Positions 1 through 6,107 of a DNA stretch of 9,657 nt are shown in pieces (position 1 is the stretch's first letter; the number at the start of each line of letters is the position of its first letter). This stretch comes from an uncultured Bacteroidales bacterium (GTDB lineage Bacteria; Bacteroidota; Bacteroidia; Bacteroidales; UBA932). Location: positions 1-9,657 of the forward strand of contig CABQAB010000056.1 of the NCBI GenBank assembly GCA_902461985.1, given 5' to 3'. Made by a program: the position numbers and the translations under genes. Below the pieces are notes generated by a model. The model made no database searches, had not been told where the DNA came from, and worked only from the letters and a program-made list of their open reading frames with translations.

Positions 1-366
1 GAGGCAGGGCATGAAAGGAAGTCTGGAACCACCAACGACAACTCCGACGGCTGGTTCATAGGCTACACTCCCAAAATCACCGCAGGAGTATGGGTTGGCG
101 GAGAGGACAGGCAAATCCATTTCAGGTCTACGGCTCTCGGAGGAGGTTCGAACATGAGTCTGCCTATATGGGGACTGTTCATGAAGAAATGTCTGAAAAA
201 CGGCGGACTTGGCATAAGCGAGGATGACAGGTTCACCCCTCCGGCAGGTGTGCCTATGAATATAAGCTGCGAGGCAGTGGCTTCCGAGTCGCGCCAGAAG
301 CCTGTTTCGGAGGTGGAGGCCGCCGATGCAGAAGGGGAAAACGACGAGGGCTATTATTTCGAATGA
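1..366 (+). CDS. mrcA: Class A penicillin-binding protein 1A, C-terminal fragment
   Basis: This is the 3' end of a bifunctional peptidoglycan glycosyltransferase/transpeptidase; the 5' part lies outside the window. Frame 1 is open from base 1 to the TGA at 364-366 (121 residues). It carries the third transpeptidase box as KSGTT (residues 7-11 of the fragment), then NDNSDGWFIGYTP and GVWVGGEDR, which are typical of the end of the transpeptidase domain in Bacteroidota PBP1A. A short acidic tail follows (EVEAADAEGENDEG), as is common for the cytoplasm-distal end of this family. In the cell it would be anchored in the inner membrane with its catalytic domains in the periplasm. The box is KSG rather than KTG, and the residues just before it (AGHER) differ from the usual small/glycine residues. 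This is so close to the edge that its significance cannot be judged. The family call is firm; the exact paralogue is less so. Confidence 0.88.
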   Translation, partial: EAGHERKSGTTNDNSDGWFIGYTPKITAGVWVGGEDRQIHFRSTALGGGSNMSLPIWGLFMKKCLKNGGLGISEDDRFTPPAGVPMNISCEAVASESRQKPVSEVEAADAEGENDEGYYFE

Positions 367-393
367 CATTCGCCCGGGACGGTGTGCCACAAT

Positions 394-416
394 TGAAAAA
401 GGCTGCCTAATTTTCA
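394..416 (+). terminator. Weak hairpin downstream of the PBP1A gene
   Basis: An imperfect stem pairs TGAAAA (394-399) with TTTTCA (411-416) and AGG (400-402) with CCT (406-408). It has a 3-nt loop and a 2-nt AA bulge. It starts 27 nt after the PBP1A stop codon. There is no T-run directly behind it; a run of seven T lies at 431-437. It could help end PBP1A transcription, but it is not a convincing intrinsic terminator. Confidence 0.25.
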
Positions 417-423
417 GAGTATT

Positions 424-461
424 ACTTATATTTTTTTACTTATAAGTGATTTTTGCTTATA
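424..461. promoter_or_regulatory. Repeated CTTATA words upstream of the Lrp-type regulator
   Basis: ACTTATA occurs at 424-430 and 438-444 and GCTTATA at 455-461, separated by T-runs. The middle copy sits in the 10-bp perfect palindrome ACTTATAAGT (438-447). Lrp/AsnC proteins bind short AT-rich, partly palindromic sites, often several in phase, and commonly regulate their own gene. These copies, 34-71 nt before the ATG at 495, are therefore a reasonable candidate autoregulatory operator. Spacing is 14 and 17 nt, so it is not a regular helical phase. AT-richness alone could produce this pattern. Confidence 0.3.
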
Positions 462-494
462 TTCGCAGCCGGAAACACTGTAGATTTTTAAAAT

Positions 495-995
495 ATGTCA
501 AAATACCAGATAGACGAAATAGACCAGAAGATACTGTCTTACCTGATAAAAAACGCCAGGACGCCGTTTCTTGAGATTGCGAGGGAATGCGGGGTCTCGG
601 GAGCGGCAATCCATCAGAGAGTAAAAAGGTTGGAGAACAACGGCATAATCACCGGTTCGCGTATTTTGGTCAAGCCCCAGGCCATAGGCCTCAACATCTG
701 CGCATTCGTAAGCATTTCGATTTCAGAGGGCAACAAATATTTAGATGTAGTGAAAGTGCTCACTTCGATTTCCGAAGTAGTTGAATGTCACTTCGTCACA
801 GGGAAATATGCCCTTTTGGTCAAAATCTATTGCTTCGACCACGACCATCTTATGCAGGTGCTTGTGAACACCATACAGAGGATTCCGTACGTCCAGTCCA
901 CAGATACTGTGATTTCGCTCGACCAGCCTATCGAGAGGCAGATCTGGGTGAAAGACTACGAAAACACCAGTTTCTCTTCCGTCTCCAAGAATTAG
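495..995 (+). CDS. Lrp/AsnC family transcriptional regulator
   Basis: A 166-residue protein of normal length for the feast/famine regulator family. Residues about 5-53 form the N-terminal winged helix-turn-helix: DEIDQKILSYLIKNART, then EIARECGVSGAAIHQRVKRLENNGII. Residues about 66-142 form the RAM ligand-binding and oligomerisation domain. In RAM domains a G-x-Y-D type motif is usual at the effector site; here residues 102-110 read TGKYALLVK, so the aspartate is Ala106. A C-terminal tail of about 20 residues is polar. The ATG at 495 directly precedes the expected helix-turn-helix start, and the leader is A/T-rich with no Shine-Dalgarno sequence. The gene is monocistronic by layout: a 128-nt spacer precedes it and ispD converges on its 3' end. 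Its targets are unknown; self-regulation through the upstream AT-rich repeats is an inference. It likely senses an amino acid or related metabolite, but nothing here says which. Confidence 0.93.
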   Translation: MSKYQIDEIDQKILSYLIKNARTPFLEIARECGVSGAAIHQRVKRLENNGIITGSRILVKPQAIGLNICAFVSISISEGNKYLDVVKVLTSISEVVECHFVTGKYALLVKIYCFDHDHLMQVLVNTIQRIPYVQSTDTVISLDQPIERQIWVKDYENTSFSSVSKN

Positions 996-1013
996 CCCGT
1001 CCCGGAGACAGGC
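995..1013. terminator. Hairpin between convergent regulator and ispD genes
   Basis: GCC (995-997) pairs with GGC (1011-1013), and GTC (999-1001) pairs with GAC (1007-1009). The loop is CCGGA, with a single C-A mismatch in between. It begins on the last base of the regulator's stop codon and lies in the 28-nt gap before the ispD stop (1024). Its position suits a shared bidirectional transcription end. No T-run follows on either strand, so termination is only inferred from placement. Confidence 0.3.
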
Positions 1014-1023
1014 TTCGCCACGC

Positions 1024-1722
1024 CTATAATCTCCCAGAGGCAAGCAGAGCCTCGGCAAGTTTCATGTCATCCGGTGTCGTGAGTTTGAAATTCAGTTTCT
1101 CCCCGTTCACGTAGCGGATTGGCACTCCGCTCTTCTCCACCACCGAAGCATCATCGGTGAAGGATTCGCAGTATGGCAGGGAGTAGGCTTTCCTCAGCAC
1201 TTCAGAATGAAAAACCTGAGGCGTCTGTGCCCCGAAAAGCACAGAGCGGTCGACTGCTTCATGCCGCGCCACATAATCTTCCCCGCATCTGTCCAAGGCT
1301 TTCAAGCTGTCCGTACAAGGCAGCACGGGTACCACTGCAGGAGAATCTTCCGCCAAATTGAATAGACGCTCAATCAAGGCAGCGGACACAAAAGGCCTTA
1401 CCCCGTCGTGGACCGCTACGGAACAGCCGTCCGGAATTTTCTCAATGGCGTTGCGCACCGAATGGAAACGTGTGATTCCGCCTTTTATCAATGTCTGGGG
1501 CACCACCATGGCGTTTGCAAGACAGTATTCTTTCCAGTAGGGAATATAGTCTTCATTCAGCACAGTCAGCACCTTCAAATCTGGACAAGCTGACACGAAC
1601 TTCTCTATCGTCCTGTGCAGCACGGCCTTACCCATCAAAGGCACAAACTGCTTAGGCAGCTCTCCGCCCATCCTCATTCCCTTTCCGGCGGCAACAATTA
1701 TGAGGCATCTGTTTCTTTCCAT
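1024..1722 (-). CDS. ispD: 2-C-methyl-D-erythritol 4-phosphate cytidylyltransferase
   Basis: IspD transfers CMP from CTP to 2-C-methyl-D-erythritol 4-phosphate in the cytoplasmic MEP pathway. That pathway supplies isopentenyl diphosphate for undecaprenyl carriers and quinones. At 232 residues it is the usual size. The signature motifs are in order: the CTP-binding loop AAGKGMRMG (11-19) with LPKQF (22-26), GGITRFHSVRNAI (81-93), VHDGVRP (104-110), AQTPQVF (165-171), FTDDASVVE (188-196) and the terminal NFKLTTPDDM (211-220). The start chosen is the ATG at 1720-1722, which puts MERNRC before the first strand as in homologues. The frame stays open up to 1917, but the extra N-terminal residues are unlike IspD, run through a repeat-like element and overlap mreB. 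A good TATCTTTG promoter box ends only four bases before this ATG. The gene converges with the Lrp-type regulator and is divergent from mreB. Confidence 0.97.
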   Translation of the reverse strand: MERNRCLIIVAAGKGMRMGGELPKQFVPLMGKAVLHRTIEKFVSACPDLKVLTVLNEDYIPYWKEYCLANAMVVPQTLIKGGITRFHSVRNAIEKIPDGCSVAVHDGVRPFVSAALIERLFNLAEDSPAVVPVLPCTDSLKALDRCGEDYVARHEAVDRSVLFGAQTPQVFHSEVLRKAYSLPYCESFTDDASVVEKSGVPIRYVNGEKLNFKLTTPDDMKLAEALLASGRL

Positions 1723-1726
1723 ATCA

Positions 1727-1760
1727 CAAAGATATAAAATTATATTGGCAGCGTCCCAAA
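1727..1760 (-). promoter_or_regulatory. Candidate ispD promoter, Bacteroidota type
   Basis: Read on the minus strand, TTTG (complement of 1757-1760) is followed after 22 nt by TATCTTTG (complement of 1727-1734). The latter is an exact match to the Bacteroidota -7 element TAnnTTTG. The spacer is slightly longer than the roughly 19-21 nt usually described. Transcription would begin about at the ispD ATG (1722), giving little or no leader. The elements interleave with the candidate mreB promoter on the other strand. Confidence 0.42.
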
Positions 1761-1775
1761 ATTTGACTAACTTTA
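1745..1775 (+). promoter_or_regulatory. Candidate mreB operon promoter
   Basis: TTGG (1745-1748) is followed after 19 nt by TAACTTTA (1768-1775). Each element differs by one base from the Bacteroidota TTTG / TAnnTTTG pattern. Transcription would start near 1782 and give a leader of about 80 nt containing the repeat-like element at 1795-1830. No better match was seen between ispD and mreB. Because it shares DNA with the ispD promoter elements, polymerase binding at the two may compete. Confidence 0.35.
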
Positions 1776-1794
1776 CGGGTTGAATGCGCGCACG

Positions 1795-1830
1795 AGATCT
1801 TTCGACTCGCTCTGCTCGCTCAAGATGACA
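1795..1830. repeat. Repeat-like intergenic element in the mreB leader
   Basis: This GC-rich patch stands out from the AT-rich intergenic DNA. It has a terminal inverted repeat ATCTT (1797-1801) / AAGAT (1822-1826) and internal direct repeats ACTCGCTC (1805-1812) and GCTCGCTC (1814-1821). The minus-strand reading starts GTCATCTTGAGCGAGC. From memory this resembles a short intergenic motif of the general form GTCATyCTGAGCG...GAAkGATC that recurs in many bacterial genomes and gives spurious ORFs. Only one copy lies in this window, so repetition cannot be shown here. Confidence 0.4.
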
Positions 1831-1864
1831 GCATACAGAATAATAATAAAAACAATATACATAA

Positions 1865-2887
1865 ATGGCATTTTCATTTTTGACACAAGAGCTGGCAATC
1901 GACCTCGGAACCGCCAATACGGTGATTCTGCAGAATGATCAGATTGTTCTCGACGAGCCAAGCATCGTGGCGATTGACATAGTCACGGGAAAGCCGATTG
2001 CATTGGGGCACAAGGCCAAGACGATGCAGGGCAAGGAAAACCCTAAAATCAGGACAGTACGTCCGCTGAAAGACGGAGTGATTGCAGACTTCGATGCAGC
2101 GGAGATGATGATAAGAGGATTCATCAAACAAATCAACAGCACGCGAAGATCTCTTTTCCAGCCGAACATCAAAATGGTCGTCGGCATACCTTCAGGCAGT
2201 ACCGAAGTGGAAAAGAGAGCGGTCAGGGACTCTTCCGAGCATGCAGGAGGCAAGGATCTCTTTCTGATTTACGAACCTATGGCTTCCGCACTCGGCATCG
2301 GGCTTGATGTCCAGGCTGCAAAAGGAAACATGATTGTAGACATCGGAGGAGGCACTACGGAAATCGCGGTCATCTCCCTCGGAGGAATCGTGGTACAGGA
2401 CAGTATCAAGGTGGCCGGCGACGTGTTCACGAACGACATCCAGCAGTTCATGAGACAGCAGCACAACATACGTGTGGGAGAAAGCACGGCCGAGCAGATC
2501 AAAATCCGTGTCGGCTCTGTCCTCACCAAACTTGAGGAAGAACCTGAGCCTATGGTCGTAAACGGTCCGAACCTCATGACTGCACACCCTGTGGAAGCGA
2601 CAGTAACCTATCAGGAAGTCGCCACCTGCCTGGACAAATCAATCGCAAGAATTGAGGCCGGTGTGCTCCATGTGCTCGAACAGACTCCGCCTGAACTCTA
2701 TTCCGACATCGTGGAAGGCGGCATTTTCCTTTCAGGAGGCGGAGCGTTGCTTAGAGGTCTCGCAAAGAGGCTGAGCGACAAGGTGAACATCCAGTTCCAC
2801 GTGGCAGAAGACCCTCTCCGCGCCGTGGCAAGGGGAACCTGCACAGCACTCAAGCATACTGACGACTTCTCATTCCTTATGCGATAG
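1865..2887 (+). CDS. mreB: Rod shape-determining actin homologue MreB
   Basis: MreB is a cytoplasmic, membrane-associated ATP-binding actin homologue whose filaments orient the Rod complex. The protein has 340 residues, the normal length. Actin-fold ATPase motifs appear in order: phosphate-1 AIDLGTANT (11-19), the VVGIPSG segment (105-111), EKRAVRDSSEHAGG (116-129), connect-1 EPMASALG (137-144), phosphate-2 DIGGGTTEIAVISLGG (159-174) and the adenosine motif GGIFLSGGGALLRGL (285-299). The N-terminus MAFSFL is short and hydrophobic, in keeping with direct membrane contact. The ATG at 1865 follows an A-rich leader without a Shine-Dalgarno sequence, and the protein begins a few residues before the first strand as in homologues. 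It is the first gene of the operon and its TAG touches the mreC ATG. No key motif is missing. Confidence 0.98.
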   Translation: MAFSFLTQELAIDLGTANTVILQNDQIVLDEPSIVAIDIVTGKPIALGHKAKTMQGKENPKIRTVRPLKDGVIADFDAAEMMIRGFIKQINSTRRSLFQPNIKMVVGIPSGSTEVEKRAVRDSSEHAGGKDLFLIYEPMASALGIGLDVQAAKGNMIVDIGGGTTEIAVISLGGIVVQDSIKVAGDVFTNDIQQFMRQQHNIRVGESTAEQIKIRVGSVLTKLEEEPEPMVVNGPNLMTAHPVEATVTYQEVATCLDKSIARIEAGVLHVLEQTPPELYSDIVEGGIFLSGGGALLRGLAKRLSDKVNIQFHVAEDPLRAVARGTCTALKHTDDFSFLMR

Positions 2888-3715
2888 ATGCAGAGAAAGC
2901 GCAACCCCCTGAGTCTGATTGCGACGGCTGTCGTGTTCTTGGCATTGGAAACGGCTGCCATTGTGATTCTGCGCTCCAGCAGCGAACTCCAGAGAAGCTG
3001 GTTCGGCTCTATGGGACAGAGCACCATGAAGGTCCTTTGGGGAGGAAGCGAGAGGATAAAGGATTATTTCCGCCTGAAAAGCTGCAACGATTCCCTTGCG
3101 AACGAGAATCATCTGCTGCTGAAAGAGAACGCGAGGCTGAACGCCGTCATCGAGGCCGAAACACTCAGCGAAGTCGCCAAGGGTTCGGATTCGCGTTTCA
3201 TCCACACGGGAGCGTGCATAATCAAGATGAGCCGCAACCGCCAGCACAACTATATCATCTTGGATAAAGGCAGCAAAGACGGCATAAGGGAAGGCTCGGG
3301 CATCATAACACGGCGTGGGGTCATAGGCATCGTGGAAGCCGTAAGCGAGAACTACTGTTACTGCATCAGCCTTCTGAACAGGGACATGAACATCAGCGCA
3401 AGACTCCGCAGGGACGGGCCGGTGGGTTCGCTTGTATGGGACGGCATGAGCCGTGCGGAACTGAAGGAGATCCCCCACCATCTGATGACGGAACTTGGAG
3501 ATACAGTCTACACCAGCGGTTTCTCGACCATATTCCCCAAGGACATACCTGTGGGGGTGACTGTTTCGTCACATCTCAAAGACGGGGCGACCTGGGATCT
3601 GGAAGTGGAGTTTTTGGAGGATTTCAGCAGACTCAAATATGTCACTATCGTAACCAACAGGGATTTCGAGGAAATAGACAATCTGAAAAAGGAGGGCGGA
3701 CATGAACAGGAATGA
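2888..3715 (+). CDS. mreC: Cell shape-determining protein MreC
   Basis: MreC is a bitopic inner-membrane protein whose periplasmic part binds and activates PBP2, linking MreB to wall synthesis. The protein has 275 residues. After a basic start (MQRKRN) there is one membrane helix at about 9-29, a charged coiled-coil region at about 62-95 (NDSLANENHLLLKENARL), and the beta-rich periplasmic domain at about 105-258. That domain shows LDKGSKDGI (125-133), GVIGIVE (144-150) and GDTVYTSGFSTIFPKDIPVG (204-223), all MreC hallmarks. A short acidic/basic tail follows. The ATG directly follows the mreB stop with no gap and has no Shine-Dalgarno sequence, so translation probably depends on coupling to mreB. 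Its last codons overlap mreD and contain that gene's apparent ribosome-binding sequence. Confidence 0.96.
   Translation: MQRKRNPLSLIATAVVFLALETAAIVILRSSSELQRSWFGSMGQSTMKVLWGGSERIKDYFRLKSCNDSLANENHLLLKENARLNAVIEAETLSEVAKGSDSRFIHTGACIIKMSRNRQHNYIILDKGSKDGIREGSGIITRRGVIGIVEAVSENYCYCISLLNRDMNISARLRRDGPVGSLVWDGMSRAELKEIPHHLMTELGDTVYTSGFSTIFPKDIPVGVTVSSHLKDGATWDLEVEFLEDFSRLKYVTIVTNRDFEEIDNLKKEGGHEQE
3689..3695 (+). promoter_or_regulatory. Shine-Dalgarno-like sequence for mreD
   Basis: AAGGAGG lies 6 nt before the mreD ATG (3702), inside the last codons of mreC (encoding KKEGG). It is a full match to the anti-Shine-Dalgarno core and supports 3702 as the start. Such motifs are scarce in Bacteroidota leaders, and the other genes in this operon lack a comparable one. 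The match may also come simply from the Lys-Glu-Gly-Gly codons. Confidence 0.4.
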
Positions 3716-4229
3716 CATACATTTCATGATTGCCGCCGTCCTGACGGTTCTGGTCCAGATAGTCATCTGCAACTATATGTTCCTCGGCCCGATGGCTACG
3801 GTTACGGTACTTCCGGTACTCATACTTTTCATGCCGCTTAAACGGCCTGACTGGATTGTGATGACGGAGGCTTTCTGCATAGGCATAGCCATCGATCTGT
3901 TTTCCGACGGAGTCCTCGGGCTGAATGCAGCCGCACTCGTTCCGGCAGCCCTCCTGCAGAAACCTTTCATAAGGCTCTTCGTGGGCGAGGATACGGTTGT
4001 GCGCTGCGACCCTGTATCAATCAACAAATCAGGATGGATGAGGGCTATTGCCATGACCACTCTGGCCACTCTGCTGTTCCTTGTTGTATATGTCTTCCTT
4101 GACAGCGCCGGCACGAGGAGTTTCGGATTCAACTGCGCCCGCATAGGCATATCATTGGCTGCAAGTATGGTTTTCGAACTGATTGCCGTCCATGTGTTCT
4201 CCAACCTCAACAAAAGGGAACTGCCATGA
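3702..4229 (+). CDS. mreD: Rod shape-determining membrane protein MreD
   Basis: MreD is a polytopic inner-membrane partner of MreC in the Rod complex. The protein has 175 residues, typical for the family, and is strongly hydrophobic. Probable membrane helices lie at about 7-28, 30-46, 53-72, 114-134 and 143-166. The segment FCIGIAIDLFSDGVLGLNAA (58-77) is the recognisable MreD signature, with a conserved Asp in a Gly-rich helix and loop. A polar loop of about 20 residues (95-112) separates the halves. The start at 3702 is supported by AAGGAGG at 3689-3695. The gene overlaps mreC by 14 nt and mrdA by 4 nt (ATGA). Sequence conservation in this family is low, so the assignment leans partly on position between mreC and mrdA. 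Confidence 0.93.
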   Translation: MNRNDIHFMIAAVLTVLVQIVICNYMFLGPMATVTVLPVLILFMPLKRPDWIVMTEAFCIGIAIDLFSDGVLGLNAAALVPAALLQKPFIRLFVGEDTVVRCDPVSINKSGWMRAIAMTTLATLLFLVVYVFLDSAGTRSFGFNCARIGISLAASMVFELIAVHVFSNLNKRELP

Positions 4230-6067
4230 TGTCAGACAGGAAGAACAAACTGCTTGCAGGTCTTGCTATTGTGGCTATGGTCATAATCGCAAGGCTTTTT
4301 GTCATCCAGATTATCGATGACAGATACAAAATCGACGCATCCAACAATTCCATGGTCTATTCGACCATATATCCTACCAGAGGCATCATCCACGACCGCA
4401 ACGGCAATATACTTGTCGGCAACAAGGTTGTCTACGACCTTTTGGTGACGCCTCGGGAGGTAAAGGATTTCGACACTCTCGAGTTCTGCGCCGCACTGTC
4501 CGTGGAACAGGAATGGGTGAAGGAGAAAATGGCCGAATACCGCCGTTACAGAAGCCGTATCGGCTGGCAGACCCTTACTTTTCTCAAACAGCTTCCTCCG
4601 GAAAGATATATGCGTTTTGCGGAGATTTCCTACAAATTTCCCGGATTCAGAGGACAGGCCAGAAGTGTGCGCGAATATCCGTACAATGCGGGCGGGAACC
4701 TTTTGGGATATGTGTCCGAAGTGGATGCAGACTATATAAAAAAGCACGAGGGAGAATACCGCAGCGGAGACTATGCCGGCAAGACAGGAATTGAAGCGGC
4801 AATGGAAAAGGAACTGAGGGGAGAAAAGGGGTACAATATTTATCTGCGCAATTCCAGCAACCGTATCGAAACCCGTTTCAGAGACGGGGAAATGGACAAG
4901 GAGGCTGTGCCCGGGCATGACATAACCACAACTATCGATGCAGAACTCCAGCACTACGGACAGATGCTCATGGCAAACAAAGTCGGGTCGTTGGTGGCAA
5001 TAGAACCATCCACCGGAGAGATTCTGACCATGGTTTCGAGTCCCGGAATCGATGTGGACATGCTTGCGGACATCGGCACCCACTACAGCGAAATATCGTC
5101 CAATCCATATAAGCCCATGTTTAACAGGGCCGTACAGGCACCTTATCCTCCCGGCTCGGTGTTCAAACTCGTGAACGCGCTCATAGGCCTGCAGGAAGGC
5201 GTAGTACAGCCCGGCACATTGCACGGATGCAGCAAAGGCTATCATTTCGGAAGAAACAAACTCGGATGTCACGCGCACAAGTCGCCTGTTAACCTCGAAG
5301 AGTCGATAATGATGTCATGCAACGCGTATTACTGCTATGTCCTCAGGGACATTCTCGACAACCCGAAGTACGGAAACTTGGCTGAAGGCATGGACGCATG
5401 GAGCGAATATGTACAGAGTTTCGGTTTCGGGCACAAACTCGGCAGCGACTTTCCTTCCGAACTCGGAGGTTTCGTTCCGGACTCAAAGTATTACGACAGG
5501 CGATATCATAAGGGAGGCTGGAAATCGCTGACCGTCATATCCTTGTCCATAGGGCAGGGCGAACTGGGGTGCACGCCGCTGCACTTGGCCAACCTCTGCG
5601 CGACCATTGCGAACAGGGGGTTCTACTACATCCCACACATCATCAAGGACTCGGAAACGCACAGAATCGACGACAGGTACAGGGAAAGACATTATACGGC
5701 TGTGGACACCTGCCATTTCCCGAAGGTAATCAACGGAATGTACAGGGCCGTGAACAGCGGCTACGGTTCGGGAGGCACGGCGAGCGTGGCGGCGGTTAAA
5801 GGACTGGAAATATGCGGTAAGACAGGAACCGCCCAGAATCCGCGAGGAGATGACAATTCGGTTTTCATCTGCTTCGCGCCTAAGGACAATCCCAAAATCG
5901 CGGTGGCGGCCTATGTGGAGAACGGCGGTTTCGGCGCGGCATGGGCGGCCCCTATTGCTTCGCTTCTTGCCGAGAAATACCTGAACGGAGAAATCAGCGA
6001 CAGCAGGAAACCATTGGAGCAGAAGATGATAGACGCGAACCTGATGCACAAGGTGAAGAAGAACTAA
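4226..6067 (+). CDS. mrdA: Penicillin-binding protein 2 (elongation transpeptidase)
   Basis: PBP2 is the class B DD-transpeptidase that cross-links glycan strands made by RodA in the periplasm. The protein has 613 residues. One N-terminal membrane helix lies at about 9-30, and the PBP dimer domain begins with TRGIIHDRNGNILV (51-64) and runs to about 225. The transpeptidase domain has all three catalytic motifs: SXXK as S311-V-F-K314 within PPGSVFK, SXN as S364-C-N366, and KTG at K532-G534 within GKTGTAQ. Between the first two boxes is a Cys/His-rich stretch (C335, H340, C348, H349, H351), a position comparable to a reported zinc site in E. coli PBP2. The start could be either of two adjacent ATGs (4226 or 4229); the first gives the classic ATGA overlap with mreD. 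The 40-nt gap to rodA and the pairing of the two genes support the elongation rather than the division (FtsI) assignment. Confidence 0.97.
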   Translation: MMSDRKNKLLAGLAIVAMVIIARLFVIQIIDDRYKIDASNNSMVYSTIYPTRGIIHDRNGNILVGNKVVYDLLVTPREVKDFDTLEFCAALSVEQEWVKEKMAEYRRYRSRIGWQTLTFLKQLPPERYMRFAEISYKFPGFRGQARSVREYPYNAGGNLLGYVSEVDADYIKKHEGEYRSGDYAGKTGIEAAMEKELRGEKGYNIYLRNSSNRIETRFRDGEMDKEAVPGHDITTTIDAELQHYGQMLMANKVGSLVAIEPSTGEILTMVSSPGIDVDMLADIGTHYSEISSNPYKPMFNRAVQAPYPPGSVFKLVNALIGLQEGVVQPGTLHGCSKGYHFGRNKLGCHAHKSPVNLEESIMMSCNAYYCYVLRDILDNPKYGNLAEGMDAWSEYVQSFGFGHKLGSDFPSELGGFVPDSKYYDRRYHKGGWKSLTVISLSIGQGELGCTPLHLANLCATIANRGFYYIPHIIKDSETHRIDDRYRERHYTAVDTCHFPKVINGMYRAVNSGYGSGGTASVAAVKGLEICGKTGTAQNPRGDDNSVFICFAPKDNPKIAVAAYVENGGFGAAWAAPIASLLAEKYLNGEISDSRKPLEQKMIDANLMHKVKKN

Positions 6068-6107
6068 GGAAAATTGTTCAGTAAGAATTAGAGCAGAATA
6101 TCGGCTT

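Noticed and set aside
452..488. Promoter for the Lrp-type regulator from TTTG (452-455) and TAGATTTT (481-488)
   Set aside because: The spacer is 25 nt, too long for the Bacteroidota pattern, and the -7 box lacks the final G. Transcription would start at the ATG.
1723..1917. N-terminal extension of ispD on the minus strand up to 1917
   Set aside because: The added residues do not resemble IspD, cross the repeat-like element and overlap the mreB start. The ATG at 1722 places the CTP loop at the usual distance from the N-terminus.
2870..3481. 203-codon open frame antisense to mreC
   Set aside because: There is no family resemblance and it lies entirely over mreC and the end of mreB, both unambiguous.
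4232..5278. 348-codon open frame antisense to mrdA
   Set aside because: It has no recognisable domain and mirrors a GC-rich, strongly conserved gene. It is best explained as a shadow of mrdA.
5483..6049. 188-codon open frame antisense to the end of mrdA
   Set aside because: Its composition is rich in Arg and Val with no motif, and it opposes the catalytic end of PBP2. Shadow frame.
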